The translations under genes were made by a program, and so were the position numbers. The notes beneath the pieces were generated by a model. That model was given only the letters and a program-made list of their open reading frames with translations, made no database searches and was not told the origin of the DNA. From Lophius americanus (taxonomy: Eukaryota > Chordata > Actinopteri > Lophiiformes > Lophiidae), in NCBI GenBank assembly GCA_037951165.1, contig JBBDHG010000107.1, positions 1,107,001-1,171,000 on the forward strand: a stretch of 64,000 nucleotides of DNA, read 5' to 3'. Positions 11,701-24,987 of the stretch are shown here, one piece after another (positions within the stretch are counted from its first letter, which is position 1; each line of letters starts with the position of its first letter).

Positions 11701-14700
11701 CATTCTGATCTCACTCAGTGGATTATACACCACTAAAAATATGGGCACAAAGCTTATATTCCATTTTTTCAAAGACATACCACTACGATTATGTTTTATA
11801 CCTTTTAAAAGCAGCAGTGCACATTATATCCCCACTAGAACAACAAACGCACATGGTGTCATTTTAAATCTGTACTTCATAATTACAGGATCTTTTCCAA
11901 CAATTTCAGGATGTTTTCTCATAATTACAAAAACCTTATCTTGTGATTATGTCTCACTTTCTCATAATGATGAGAAAGATTAAATTTTTTCATCAGATTT
12001 CATCTCATTAGAATTGGATCTCGTTATTTTATTATTATGAGTTTTTATCTTTGGATTAAAAACTCCGTTTTTTGTGCCTGATTTTGGTGAATGGCGTGCA
12101 ATCCTTCATATTTAAATTCATTTAATTATATCTTAAAGTATAAGAAATAAATAAATATGTTTAAATCCCACACATTGTGGTTTTATTACTGATGTCAATG
12201 AATGCAACAACAGTGTCAGTTCAAATAAATATTTTCCAATTATTCATTTATTTATTTTTAATTGCAGTGAAAGGGAAGCGGGTGCAGCCCCCTTGGTCTC
12301 CACCAGCAGGAACCGATGTTCCCCAGCTTCGACTATACAACAGCCTGACCAGAGCAAAGGTAGGTCAGAGGCATGTGTGACATACTTGTCGTTGTTTCCC
12401 CATTTGTCAGACGGTATGATTGAATATCTTTTAGTGAGTGCCGCAGCTTCCCCTTCAATTTATTTGAGCTTTTTTTTTTTTTTTTGATACATCTTTTTGC
12501 TGGTACAACTTCAGGGTCTCCGTCTGCCCCCCCCCCCCACTGGAATGTATTCTCAGCAAATTTATTGCCAGCTGTTAGGAATACTTAGAGAAATATTTTT
12601 TTTATCATGTATAAAAAACATCATTACATCTTATCACCATTGGTCAGTGTCTGTTTCTTCTTCTTCTTTGGGCTGTTCTCTTTAGGGGTCGCCACAGCCG
12701 ATCATCCGTTTCAATCTGCCCCCGTTTCACACCAACCAACTGCATGTCCTCTTTGACCACATCCAGAAACATCCTCTTTTTCTACTGCTTGGCAGCTCCA
12801 TCTTCTGCATTCCTCTACCAATTGATCCACTATCCCTCCTCTTTACGTGTCCAAACTATCTTAAACTGGGCCTTTTTTTAAAAGCTTTTTTCTCCAAGGC
12901 GCCTAACCCGGGCTGTCCCTCTGATGTGATCGTTTCTAATCCTGTCCATCCTCGTCACTCCCAAACAACATCTTCAACTCTGGAACCTCCAGTTTTCCCG
13001 TCTTTTGGTCAGAGCCGACGTCACTAAACCATCCAGCAGAACTGCTCTCACTACCGTCTCGTAAACCTTTCCCTTCACTCCTGCTGCTACCCTTCTGTCA
13101 CAGATAACTCCTGACACTCTTCCATTCCCCGTCAACCCCGCCTGCACTCGCTTCAACACCTGTTTTAGAAAATAATAGAATAACTTTCTTTTCATTGTTG
13201 TAGAACAATGAAAGGCAGATTAGTAGCTCTTGGATTTGCTCTTGGCAGCGTGCAGAATACCATTGAAAACAATACGTGGGAGAAGCAGAGAAGGAATACT
13301 TCAAGGCAGTTACAATAAATGTACTCAATGTACATTTTTTTTCCACATTCCCCAAAGATGATTCTTAATTTATGAAGGTTAGCTTACACAAAGCGGTTGC
13401 TAGTCTTCCGGGGATATGTGCCAAACAAGAACCACTGGAGAGTAGTTGGATGTCATTTTTCACTAAAAAGAGCCAGGTTTTACTTCTGGGCTAAACTTGA
13501 ACTGATTCAAAGTTGTAAACAGTGAAATAACGACAGATAAAAGTTTGAGAAAAGCGTTCTGATTCGTTCTTTGATGGTCTTGTTTCAGGAGCTGTTTGTT
13601 CCTCAGAAAGGGAATAAGGTAACCTGGTACTGCTGTGGACCTACAGTGTATGACGCCTCACACATGGGACACGCCAGGTAAACGCAAACACACCACTTTG
13701 ACCGTATTCAATGGCTTTTCCTATCCGTATATTGGATAGTTAGTTACCTCCATGTCTCTTTGCACAGGTCCTACATATCTTTTGATATTCTGCGAAGGAT
13801 ACTGAGGGATTACTTCAAGTACGATGTCCTCTACTGCATTAACATAACAGACATCGATGACAAAGTAAGTGATTTATAGGAAAATGCTCTCGCATCACTG
13901 ATTTGTGGTTTTATATCTTAAAAACCATAACAGAAAATGTTAATTTACTTTTCACCTTAGCTAAAGTCATTAAACTCTAATGGTGACACAATCAAACATT
14001 TTAATAGATGGTATAAGACTAAATTATTGTATTGAAAATGAAAAAAGGTACAAACAACATATTCCGTACACTGGATGGGGAGGGCAGAGTCTCACAGTTT
14101 TATCTGGTACAGACTAGGGTTGGGTGTTGCAGTGAATTTTCATATTGCAGTCTGTTGTGATATTTTGTGGCGTGTTGCGGCTCGTATTGTAATTCACGGT
14201 GATGTTCCAACTTAACGCACACAAGTAATGTCGGAAATGCGTCGGGAATTTAATATGCATGAGTATGAGTATTTTATTATGCTTTATAATTAAAATGTCA
14301 AAAATAAATGGGAAATAACACATGCACCAACTTGGAGAAAGAGGATTTGAACTAATGATCCCCATGACACCTCTTCTCATACGATTAATTAACAAGAATT
14401 AAACAGGGACAACTCAATTATTTATGTCTTTCTTCAATGAAATGCACAAGTGACGGGATTCTCATCATCTCGAGTCTGTTTTCATCCTTTCAGATTATTA
14501 AAAGGGCTCGACAGAACTTCCTTCTGGACCAGTACAAGGAGAAGCAACCACCAGCTCCTCAAATACTACAGGATGTCCTGACCGCCAGAGGGGTAAGACC
14601 ACACCCTCCCTCAGCCCTGGCTTTGATTCAATAATAATGGCTCTGGGGGGCATCATTACCCTTGTTATAGTGAATCCAGGCTACAGCAGCTTGAGTTATT

Positions 14701-17700
14701 GACAAAGTGCACACTGATCGAGTTTTTCCACCAGAAGTTCTAACAAATTGTCATTATGTGTCCGTTTTTAAATTGCACTGTCCACAGACATAAAGGATAA
14801 TTCACCAACCTTGAAGCTGCCAACTTAAACTCAGGCTTGTTTTCAGCCTTGTGGCGAATCTAGGGGGCTTACCTTTTTACTGTTTTTAAAGCAACTTTCT
14901 TTTTCTGTGGAATGCTCATGCCAAGCCAGGAGAAAACAACTAAAAGGATTTCTAACCTTAAGGAGGATATACAGCAAACTCTGACGAACTAAAGCTGCTT
15001 CTTCCACCATCACACTGTAGAAGGAGCCAGGAATCCATGGGCAGGCATTTTGTTGCAGAGAAATACAAAAGTGGACCGAAGAAGCAGCCAATGGATAAAG
15101 TTCAAGCTGAAAGACTTTTGGCGATCTCATAACGAGCAATAGCCGAACGGAAAAAAACCCACCCTCAAGGCAAATCATGCGACTAGAATGAAACAAGCTT
15201 ATTTTGATCACCCTGCAGCTGGTGACCTCTGGGGAGAGTGTATAGTGTATAAAGCCAAAAGACCTCATGATCCAGAGTAGCACTACTTGTGATATTACCG
15301 GCCCTATGTGTTCTTTCACAAACCAGTGGATTTCCCCCTCCAGACAGTTGGTTTAGTGTAGCATCCTAGTAATGCGGGTGCTGCTGGGAACTGGGAGGAG
15401 TAGTTCTACTCCCTGAAAGATATCCTGGAACCCGCTGGAGGGACTCTACAGGTATATTTCATCTGGACTGGGAACACCTCGGGATCCCTCAGGATGAGCT
15501 GTAGAGTGGTGCTGGGGAGAGGGACATCTGGAATATCCTTCCAAACCTGCTGCCACCATAACCAAACCCCGGATAAATGGAAGAAAAATGAATGGATGAA
15601 TGTTGACTTTTAACTCTTACTAGCTGCTCCATGAAATCTTTTATTGAGAGTCGCACACAAACATTGTCAAAACACCCCCACCCCACCCATCCTGCCCCAC
15701 TGCTGCCAATCTACAATACGTTACACAGCTATGGCTTCCGTAACCCCAACTCGTGATCTAAAGCAACACAGCAGCTATTTCACTGCTGTTTTGATGACTT
15801 CAATCAAAGAACACTCAGAGATTGCTATTATTGAAGATTAAGTTTGTTTGTCTCATCTCCTGTTCCTCCGGTTGTTTTCAGCCCTTCCAGGCTCAGTTAG
15901 CGGCGACGACAGACCCTGACAAGAAACAGATGCTGGAGAGGCTGGACGCCGCCATCACGGCTGCTCTGACACCCCTGCAGGCTGCGATGGAGGGCAAAGC
16001 AGCAAATGACATCATACAACCTCTGGCCCAGGTGAGAGCACAGACGTGTTGTCCACTTTGGTCACTTGGTAAAGAAGAAAATTACAATTGATAAAATATG
16101 TTTCATCCATTAGACATTTATCTACTATTTTGTTCAAATAACCTAATGCCTCCATCAACCTCAGACTTTGGGAAACTAATTTCAGGGAGCAGAACAATTT
16201 GTCCGTGGGTAAAGTGGTTAAATTTTGGGTACATTTTTCTGACTTTGGATTTAATTACACCTCTCTCCAAATTTCTGCAAAATCAATGGGAGACTTTTCT
16301 CACGGAAAGCTGTGATTAAATGAAGGTATACAAACTATGGGCATTATAATGTAGTACACAATAACCTTGAAAAGGTGAATTCAATAAAAGATGTAAAAAT
16401 GAAAGCAAAGAAAATATCTTATTTGTCATTTAATGTAATTTGAACTGGAATACACAATATATGTATATCTGGAATACATATAAAATAATAATATTTTCAA
16501 CATAATATTGTTTAATGCATTCAAATTATTGATTATGTAAGGAAATGCAAAATCTGCACTGACAGAAATTGATTATAATTAGATTTAAAAGACAGCAGAT
16601 TTTTGGGCTATAATATATTTGTTTCTTTCTACTAAGGCGCTGTTGGAAAATTCTAAGGACATGCTAGCTGATTGGTTGGACAAGCAGTTTGGAAGTGAAG
16701 TCACAGAGAACTCCATCTTCTCCACTCTGCCTGAATACTGGGAGGGAGAGTACCACAAAGACATGGAAGCTCTGAATGTGAGTAGAAGGAAGGACAAACT
16801 GGTTTCTAAGTCAGCCATGCCTTTTATAGTTTTTTTACGGTTAGTTTTTTTTTTCACACAACATTGTACTACAAAAACATACAATGATTATCCACAACAT
16901 TATTTTGAGAACAATTGAGAATAATATTGATTATTCCGGTAACCATGGATACCTGTCAATTGGTGGGATATATTAGGTTGAACTGAACATTTTTGTCCTG
17001 AAGTTTATGTTGGTTATATTGTGGAGGATCGATGTTGAGATAAGAGCATCGCCAGAGCTGCAGGCCAATGCTTGTTAGTGCCGTAACATATTTGGTAGCA
17101 CAGTTGCCTCACAGCCAAAAGTTCCAGGTTCAAATCCACCTCTGGCCTTGGGACCTGTCTGTGTTCAGTTTGCAAGTCTGCTTGAGTTCCCTCCGGGTTC
17201 TTACTTTGTTGCTTTTGTCAAACTTTGTCAGGTTCTTCCTCCAGACGTTCTCACTCGAGTCAGTGAATATGTACCTGAGATCGTGGACTTTGTGAAGAAG
17301 GTTATCTCCAATGGTTACGGGTGAGGGTGAAACTTAAACTATTTGCACCCACATGGGCAGATATAAAAGAGTACAGTTTTGACTTACTAGGTTTTCTGAT
17401 GTTTGCAGGTATGAATCAAACGGTTCTGTATACTTTAACACTTCTAAGTTTGACTCCAGCTCGCAGCACTCGTATGCTAAACTGGTGCCAGAGGCAGTCG
17501 GAGACCAGAAAGCATTACAAGAGGGAGAAGGTGCGTCTCGGTCAATGTGTTGAGATATCAGGTGTTTTCAGTGTTCAAACACACACATGTTCAGTCTTGC
17601 CCATTAAGTGCTTCAACATGAAGGGATTCATTTTGTCTCCCCTTAGGTGACCTGAGCATCTCGGCTGACCGATTGAGTGAGAAAAAGTCGCCAAATGATT

Positions 17701-20511
17701 TTGCCTTATGGAAAGCCTCGAAGCCTGGAGAGCCCTCATGGGACTCTCCATGGGGGAAGGTGAGTGTTCCTTCTTGCGCTGCGTTCACACCGAACATGAT
17801 GAACATTTTTTCTTTGGTGTGATAACATTAAAAGTTTAAACACAGCTGCGACATGCTTTGTTCTGAATTTCATGTGACACAAAAGCCTATCAGTGTTGAG
17901 GTTCTCCAAATGTCACACGTTTTGACAATGACAATGACATCCATGCTATCATGTTATCATCATGATTGAGAACAGAACAAAACAGTGGAAGGGAGTGTTG
18001 AATATATGGTTCCTGTATATTTGCAGGTTTGCGTTACTCTCATTAGTGACACAAAAGGACCCAGGTGATATGTGAAATGTTTTGTGGACAAACCATCTTC
18101 ACCCAGGAAGAATTGATAATGACTGAATGATCCTTTTTGGGTTGAATCTCCCTTCATGTAGGTGTATTAGTAAACTGATTAGATGATATTCCCCAGTAGG
18201 ATGATGGATTAAAGTTTATAACTGAGAAACTTCTTGAACTGATCTCATTCTGTTCCTTTGAATGCTGCGATAGGGAAGGCCCGGCTGGCACATTGAATGT
18301 TCGGCTATGGCCGGCTCCGTGTTGGGAGAGTCCATGGACATCCACGGTGGAGGTTTTGATCTCCGATTTCCCCACCACGACAACGAGTTGGCTCAGTCCG
18401 AGGTGCAAAAAAAGAATATTCCTACTTAATTCTGTCCAAAATGAATGAAACGAAAACAAAGCCAGAGATGGTCAACTATAAAGTATGATGAAGACCTGTG
18501 GTTGTGTTCCACACAGGCGTTCTTTGAGAATGATTACTGGGTCAGATACTTCCTGCACACCGGGCACCTGACGATCGCAGGCTGCAAGATGTCAAAGTCC
18601 CTGAAGAACTTCATCACCATTAAGGACGCCTTAGCAAAGAACACAGGTGACTCAGCTGGATGTCATTAATGTTGTAGATGAAACTAGGAATAAAGAATCA
18701 AAGAACATAAACCTCCCCCAATGCTGATCGGTTTCCCCATTATGTTGCACCTTAAAGCGAATACGACTCCTTGACCATGAAAACCTATCCCAAATATTTG
18801 CATGCACGTTAATATCCGTATGAGGGAAAGACAAAAAAACATATTTCACTGATAGCTCTTCAAGATCAAACGTTGATGTTTTTTTCCCTTCCACCCAATC
18901 AAATTATTATTTTTCCACTAGTTTCTGTGTAAATACAACATTTTCATGTAATACAAAGCAGCGATTTTGCAGACTTCAGTCATGGTTTATAATAGAGTGA
19001 AATAGTGGAAATAAACATTTCCTCATTAAAGGAAGAGAAGGGAGTATTTTGGCAGGGTCACGTTTCTCCTGTGAGGGACACAGGAAATCCCAGGTGACAT
19101 GCATGAAGAAGGCAAGTAGAGTGACACGAAAATCCAGAATTAATCCTCCGTTGAACCGTTTTCCCAAAAAGATCTTTATCAATCCAAAGAAAATGTCTTT
19201 CTAGACATTAGAACAACCCTGTTGAGATTGGGATCCTCAGCCAGGGTCAAATCAGTTTATTCTGGGTTATATTCAAATGTCTTTATACTGCGTGTTTGAA
19301 AGTGTCCTCTCTCCGTTCTCCTGCAGCTCGCCAGCTCCGTTTGGCCTTCCTGATGCATTCTTGGAAGGACACCCTGGACTACTCCTCCAACACGATGGAG
19401 TCAGCTGTTCAGTACGAGAAGTTCATGAATGTAGGTGACAACGTGACCAAACAAGCTGTTCATTTGTAGAGGGTATGGATCTAATAATGAGACGTTCTCG
19501 TGTAACAGGAGTTCTTCCTGAACGTCAAAGACATTCTGCGCCAGCCCACTGACATCACCGGCCGCTACGAGAAGTGGGAGACGGAGGAGATGGAGCTCAA
19601 CAGCGGGTACGAACATTAAGATTATAGGGATTCTTTAGACTTTGTACGTCTCCCTGAAAGGGTTTGTTAACACACAAAAAAAAACATTGTGTGGTGTCCA
19701 GCTTCTACGACAGGAAGTCTGCCGTCCATGAGGCAATGTGTGACAACATCGACACCCGTACGGCCATGGAGGAGATGAGAGTCCTGGTCAGCCAGAGCAA
19801 CAGTTACATTGCCAGCAGGAAGAGCACCAAGCTGAGGCCCAATCGGATGCTGGTGGAAAGTATCGCCATGTACGTCACCAACATGCTGAAGGTGAGGACT
19901 TTTTACTTCATCATCATCCGGGTGATTGACACGCCAGTGAAAGGGAGCACAGATGTCAAAAAATAAAACTCGGACAACACTGACAGGTGAATCATCCTGT
20001 CCACCATTCACACGTGGTAAACACAAAACAGCATTTCAAAATCAAATCTCCTCTACAACGTGGAATAAAGTCAGAATCTTTTGAAAAACTAAACTAGATT
20101 AAACCAAATTGTATACAGGGGTTGAGCTAGGGGCCAGTGGCAACTGGAATAGCACTGATTAGTCAGTGAGGAGCACAGCTGAACAGAAATGGAAGAGAAG
20201 GAGGGGCAAAAGGGATAAACAACTCCGGGAAAATTGCAGACAAATGAACGCCGCTTGTTTACCTTCTGGAAAGCGAACCTGGAGCCAAGGATGCATTTTT
20301 GTGGTAACATTTTTATTAATTAATTCAGCAGAACAGATGCAGACATATAATAAGCCATCCAGTGAAAGCAGCCTTAACAAGACACTGCTTATATAAAATG
20401 CACAAAAGGAAAAACCAGAAGAAAATCTGGTCCCCCTAGTGCATCAGTAATTGTGCAGATTTGACAAGATTGTGCAGGCAGGTCCCTTTTAGTCACTATA
20501 TGATACAAAGC

Positions 20512-20579
<68 letters not shown>

Positions 20580-23303
20580 GCTAGACGACTCAATACAATC
20601 AACATTTAGGAAAGTGGGCATCCATTGCTGTGGAGTTAGTGAAAGCCATGATACCTGCCCAAAATAAACATTTATGAGCTTTTTTTCAATTCAGAACCAA
20701 GGATTTATTTAAACTGGCTTTATTGATTAGAACAAGTGTCGGTTTAGTGTCAGTGTCACAGAAAGAGGGGAAAACAACAAACAGGTTCAACCCGCAGCAG
20801 GTGTTCCTCCCAGAGTTTTGTGACTCCTCAGACCTCACATGGTAAATAATGTTCGAGGCAACTCACCCACATATCACACTATAAATATAGCAATTATAAT
20901 ATAACAGATGAAACATCGTAGTAATAATTATGCCCATATTCACTATTATAATCCTAAATGTGGCTACCTGCATCATTTGCATAACTTCCTTTCCACTTCA
21001 TTCATCATATTTCGGACTTGCTTTTTCATTTGCCTATTATCAAATATTATATATAATTAGTTTCACCTAAATTTGTCATTCAATACAAGGTGACGAGAAA
21101 CTCAAATCAGTCTGGTCCTGTAGCTGTTTCACCGAGTAGTATTTGCTTTCTGTGATAAATTGCACTTTGCACAATGAATGTATTTCATACATATTGATCG
21201 TGGTCATGCCATGTAGTTTATCTTTACCCGAGTCAAACACGAATCATTGATTTCGGTCTCCTTTGTGTTATTTCATGTAATGATTATATAAGCAATGAAC
21301 CTTTCTGTTTTTATTTAGATATTTGGTGCCATTGAAGAGACTTTGTCCATCGGTTTCCCAGTTGGAGGACAAAGTCAGAGTGTTGACGTAAGTAAAGAGG
21401 CTAACATCCTACGTTAAATCAGAATAGTTATATTTATTAGATAAAACTTGAGCAGATTGTTGAAATTTCCATCTTCTGGGTGTCTCTCAAATAACATTCC
21501 AGATTTTCAAAAAACTGTCAGAGTAAAATCTTATGCTTGGATTCTCAATATGCCATAATTTAAGCCAAATGCTGTAAATATCTTGTTGCCGCGGCGTTTC
21601 CAGCTGGAGAGCACAGTGATGCCGTACCTCGGCGTGCTGTCGGATTTCAGAGAGGGGGTCCGACAAATTGCCCGGGAGCAGAAAGGTAAGAACGAGTTCT
21701 GAGTGCCCAAGAGATACAAAAAGTTCAGTTCTTTGTGTCTGTTTGTTTGTTTGTTTCATTACCCTGAGCATTATCCTTACTCTCATCTAGTGACCAAGTT
21801 GCTGCAGCTGTGTGACATCATCCGTGACGATACGTTACCTGAACTGGGGGTCCGGCTGGAAGATCATGAAGGTAACAGAGTCGAAACCATTATTATTCTG
21901 TCTGCTCAAATAAAAAGTAAGAAGAAACCTGAGTGAGACGTTTTGTTCAAGCCCAATAGTAATGAGTGTTTTTGTTAATAATAGAATAAAGGCTTTGGTT
22001 TAGGAGAGGAAAATAAATCCAGTAGCTGTCCTGGTGAGAATGTCTCTTGATGAATAAGAGACTGTGTTCCAGGCCTGCCGACTGTGGTGAAACTGGTGGA
22101 CAAGGAGACGTTGATGAAGGAGCGAGAGGAGAAGAAGAAGGTGAGAAACGAGTCAACGTTCTGTAATGTCAGGATCCAGGAATGGAGTTGGCATTAATGG
22201 TCTAGTCCGGGTTCCACCTGGACTAGACCTGATCACTACCAGTCCCTGTTCAATTATAATCATAAGAAATTCCAGAAGCTCATAAAAATCCATCAGCCTG
22301 GGAAGGGTTTAAAAGCTGGTTCTAAGGTTCCGGGACTCCACAGAACCAAAGTGACACACATTATCTACACATGTAGAAGATTTGGAGCAATAATGAACCT
22401 TCAAAGGAGTGGACCACCTTCCAGAATTCCTCCAAGAACACGATGAAGACTCATTATGTTCGTCACTAAAGATCTAAAAAGAACATAAAAGGACCTGCGG
22501 GCCTCTCTCACCTCAAAAAAGGTCAGAGGTCATGGCTCCACTATTCCAAAGACAGCAAAAATTGCATCATGGGAGAATGGTTGAGGAGGAAGAACATAGG
22601 GCTGATTTGAATTTACCCACAATACACCTTTATAAACTTCAGAGCTTTTTGAAGAATGGTGTCTGGACTGGTCTCATCTATCACATGTGATAAATAATGT
22701 ATGAACACAGTACACACATACAGTACAACGGCATGAAATGTATCTCTGCTCCTTTATCTCCGTGTGAAATCCTGTGAACAGTAAATGACATTGTAAATAG
22801 TTTCTACTATGAGGATTATCTGTGACCTGCTGTTTTTTTCTTTCCCAGATGGAAGAAGAGAAGAAAAGGAAGAAGCAAGAGGCTGCCAAGAAGAAGGAAG
22901 AACAAGAGGTCAATCAGTGGGCTAAGGTTAAGTGTTTGGTTACTGTGATGATGAACTTGCTCACTTCTTTTACTGTTACAGTTGGCCAAACTCGCTAAGA
23001 TGAAAGTTCCCCCATGTGAGATGTTTCGCACTGAAACCGACAAGTATTCCAAGTTTGATGAAACGGTAAATCTTTTATATTTCAGGTTTCTAAAGCTTCA
23101 TTGCATCAATATGTCTTTTGCTGATTTTACTTTGTGTGAAAAATCTGAAGTTTATTGATTGGTTGTTTTTACAGGGTTTCCCCACTCATGATGCAGAAGG
23201 GAAGGAGCTGAGCAAAGGACAATCCAAAAAGCTGCGCAAGCTGTACGAGGTCCAGGAGAAGCTCCATAACGATTATCTTCAGATAATCCAAAACGGCAAC
23301 TGA
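8742..23303 (+). CDS. cars1: Cysteinyl-tRNA synthetase, cytoplasmic
   Basis: The enzyme charges tRNA-Cys with cysteine using ATP. The 23 coding exons are 8742-8763, 10698-10925, 12268-12359, 13589-13677, 13768-13864, 14494-14592, 15882-16031, 16637-16777, 17232-17320, 17409-17530, 17647-17759, 18274-18402, 18517-18646, 19327-19430, 19509-19606, 19702-19891, 21319-21387, 21604-21685, 21791-21871, 22073-22140, 22849-22908, 22982-23065 and 23175-23303. All phases agree, giving about 821 aa (human long isoform about 831). Residues 8-83 are a GST-like N-terminal domain. The class I HIGH motif appears as HMGH (139-142) and KMSKS is at 481-485. Likely zinc ligands are C130, C423, H448 and E452. A lysine/glutamate-rich helical tail near residues 720-750 is typical of the eukaryotic enzyme. 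The start is the first ATG of the short first exon, as in mammals. Confidence 0.97.
10291..10341. repeat. Perfect 51-bp palindrome
   Basis: Positions 10291-10315 are the exact reverse complement of 10317-10341, around a single central t at 10316. The arms begin cagagaaagagaataagg. The palindrome lies in cars1 intron 1, about 360 bp before the cassette exon. I see no flanking transposon termini or array. Confidence 0.97.
10698..10925 (+). other. GST-like cassette exon of cars1, likely alternatively spliced
   Basis: This 228-nt exon starts and ends in phase 1, so skipping it keeps the reading frame and joins G to TG (Val) before KGKRVQPPW. It encodes the ALTVALNEYLTSRSYLAGF region, the GST C-terminal-like domain found only in the long isoform of vertebrate CARS1. 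That domain mediates protein interactions such as with elongation factor 1. Alternative use is inferred from phase and from the human gene. Confidence 0.85.
11030..11530 (-). repeat. Dispersed repeat, copy 1 (DNA-transposon-like)
   Basis: The block contains 'gagccatgaccttcattgagg' and 'gaaggtggtccacctctgtg', which are reverse-complement matches to parts of 22195-22640. It was therefore inserted in the opposite orientation. It resembles decayed Tc1-type DNA transposons common in fish introns. There is no ORF of note. It lies in cars1 intron 2, followed by a C-rich tract at about 11671-11683. Confidence 0.55.
12655..13170 (-). mobile_element. LINE 3' fragment, same family as 1-474
   Basis: The minus strand translates to a GVICDRRVAAGVKGKVYETVV segment followed by LLDGLVTSALTKR, the same ORF segment as at 165-474. 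The downstream part complements the GRPKRR / DMQLVG segment and ends in the 'ggcgacccctaaagagaacagccc' 3' region. Frames are broken. It lies in cars1 intron 3. Confidence 0.8.
15420..15605 (+). mobile_element. RTE-like LINE 3' end
   Basis: The pattern 'ctggactgggaacacctcgggatcc...gaggaatgg...accaaaccccggataaatggaagaaaaatgaatggatgaatg' is the 3' terminus of a widespread fish RTE-type LINE, including its atgg-type tail. Here it is degenerate. It lies in cars1 intron 6. The intron sequence from 14640 to 15400 shows no feature I recognise. Confidence 0.6.
16925..17231 (+). repeat. Tc1-like fragment joined to a SINE-like fragment
   Basis: 16925-17085 resembles the internal part of the Tc1-like family ('accatggatacctgtca', 'agagcatcgccagagctgcag'). 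17093-17220 carries the 'ggtagcacagttgcctcacagc...gttccaggttcaaatcc' motif of a common fish SINE/L2-like element, which is seen again at 38887-39060. The block ends at the acceptor of the cars1 exon at 17232. The same pairing recurs at 38672-39060, which suggests a composite element. Confidence 0.55.
20510..20581. repeat. (TA)33 microsatellite in a GCG/CGC palindrome
   Basis: Sixty-six bases of pure TA dinucleotide (20513-20578) are flanked by gcg on the left and cgc on the right, so the whole 72-bp tract is self-complementary. It lies in cars1 intron 16 (19892-21318), which otherwise shows no recognisable feature. Confidence 0.95.
22195..22640 (+). repeat. Dispersed repeat, copy 2 (DNA-transposon-like)
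   Basis: This block is complementary to 11030-11530: 'agtggaccaccttccagaattcctcc' and 'aggtcatggctcc' mirror that copy. The 'aacatcaagaa'-type and 'ccagaagctcataaaaatcc' texts are typical of decayed Tc1-related elements. It lies in cars1 intron 20. Confidence 0.55.
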
Positions 23304-24560
23304 TCATGTTTACAAACTGTCCAACCCTTCCACTCTGCAAAGATGCTGAGTCATCATATGTTTCCCGATTATCTGTTTCTGATCATGTCTCAGAAAGACG
23401 GTTAAAAGTGACTCTTCAGTACCAGAATCCAAGCTGAATCTTTCAAAATCATGCACAGACAATGGTAATATGTTTTATACATAAATTGTGCTTTTAACAC
23501 TGCCATTCAGTTCAGGATCATACTTTTCATTTTAGTTTGTACAACTGAATGATACATTAAAAGTGAAACATTGTTTATGGAAACAACTGTTTTGTTTCAT
23601 TTATTTAGTTTTTCACCTGTTTGTGTCTAAATTTTATTCTCAGATTTGGCTAAATGTACATTTCCAACTGCTTTGTCTATAGAACTTGTAGATTTTGTGA
23701 ATTTTTTTTTTTAATTTCTCATAAGCAAAAGAGATGTGTTATGATTGCTTGGCTAAGTGAGTCTTTAACAGATAAAGTCAAGTTAATACTGCAGTGGGCG
23801 AGCAAAAGTGTCAAATTCTCAAATCTGAAATAGTTTTTAGTCCCAATGTGCCCCACCGATGTGGCATTCTCCCGTTTCAGGCCCAAGGAAACTCTTTTGT
23901 CTGACTGGAAAGACTGAGACACAAGCAAACAACCTCTATAACCAATGAAGGACATTTTGTCAATATAGACAATAAAGCAGGAATGTAATTGACCCATCAA
24001 TTAATTTATAGGCCAGATATTGATGTTTAAATGAGAAATAAAAATGTTTTAATTAACTTGACATCATTGTCCTCTATATTTTGTTTGTTGGTCCGAGTTT
24101 TAAAAAATGCAGATAGTAAACATGCTCTAAGCATGAAAGCAGGACTGATTAGTTATTAAGCATGAGTCATTGGAACAGCATAAAACATGTCCAGGCTGTG
24201 AACCTGTATCCATACAGATTTCAGTTTTTAAATTATTTTTAGACCATTTTTCTGCTTTCACAAATAATCAAAGAAATTACTTGTTCAGTGTAAATTACTG
24301 TTCACTGATTGGATCAATAAAGGTTTAGTGAAAGAACTATTCATAGGTTGTCTTAACCTTTATTGTGCATTCAATTTCAGATTTTATTGAGTCATTGACT
24401 CAATGATGTTAAATTGTCCCCATATCCACGCATGGTATTTTTAAAAACGTGCCATTGTCTCCGTGTCTGGCTCTTTTCTCAAAATACAAACACTGTAAAC
24501 GATCACAATAAACGGATACTTTACAAAACTCCTTCCAGGGTGAAGACGTGTACGCGTTTA
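23304..24560 (+). other. cars1 3' UTR and intergenic spacer
   Basis: Following the stop at 23301-23303 is AT-rich noncoding sequence. Candidate polyadenylation signals are attaaa near 23556, aataaa at 23970 and a second aataaa near 24035. I see no gene or recognisable repeat before the ccnb2 promoter. Confidence 0.55.
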
Positions 24561-24589
24561 AGCATTACGTCAAATTGTGCGTTGCTAGT

Positions 24590-24987
24590 GTCGTTATCTG
24601 ACGTCACCGAATGCGCCGTTGCTCTCTCATGGATGGAGGTGCTTTTAAATCCGTAAATTGGTTGACGCGATTACTGTCTTTAATTTCATTCTTTTTTAAT
24701 GTCCTTGTACGTATGGACATTGCCTTGTGTTTGTGTGTTTGTGTTTAAACAACTATTTAAAAATATTACGCAGGGTCGAAGGTCATATCACCTTTGACCC
24801 TATGTCGTTAGCCAATCAGGAGCGTCCTACTCACAGCTGTGGCCAATCAGATTTAGCTGAGCGCTATTTGAACTCTGCTCGCTCCCTGTGTTGTTTACCT
24901 GCTGACACGGTGAACTGAGCCTGGTGGTTGCTCAATAACGGTGTGATTTCGTTGAAAGAGAATTTGGACTGGTTGAAGCGGACAAAT
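24590..24987 (+). promoter_or_regulatory. ccnb2 promoter: CRE, paired CCAAT boxes and CDE/CHR-like element
   Basis: Cell-cycle promoter signals sit just upstream of the ATG. A consensus CRE TGACGTCA is at 24599-24606. An inverted CCAAT (ATTGG) lies near 24657. Direct CCAAT boxes are at 24812-24816 and 24843-24847, 31 bp apart. A CHR TTTGAA is at 24867-24872, preceded by GCGC two bases upstream (CDE-like). NF-Y boxes about 30 bp apart plus a CHR are the known signature of G2/M genes bound by MuvB/DREAM, cyclin B2 among them. Their use in this species is inferred. Confidence 0.8.

Noticed and set aside
14843..15319. A 158-codon minus-strand frame in cars1 intron 6
   Set aside because: No family similarity, codon composition like intron sequence, antisense to cars1, and no splice-supported partner exons.
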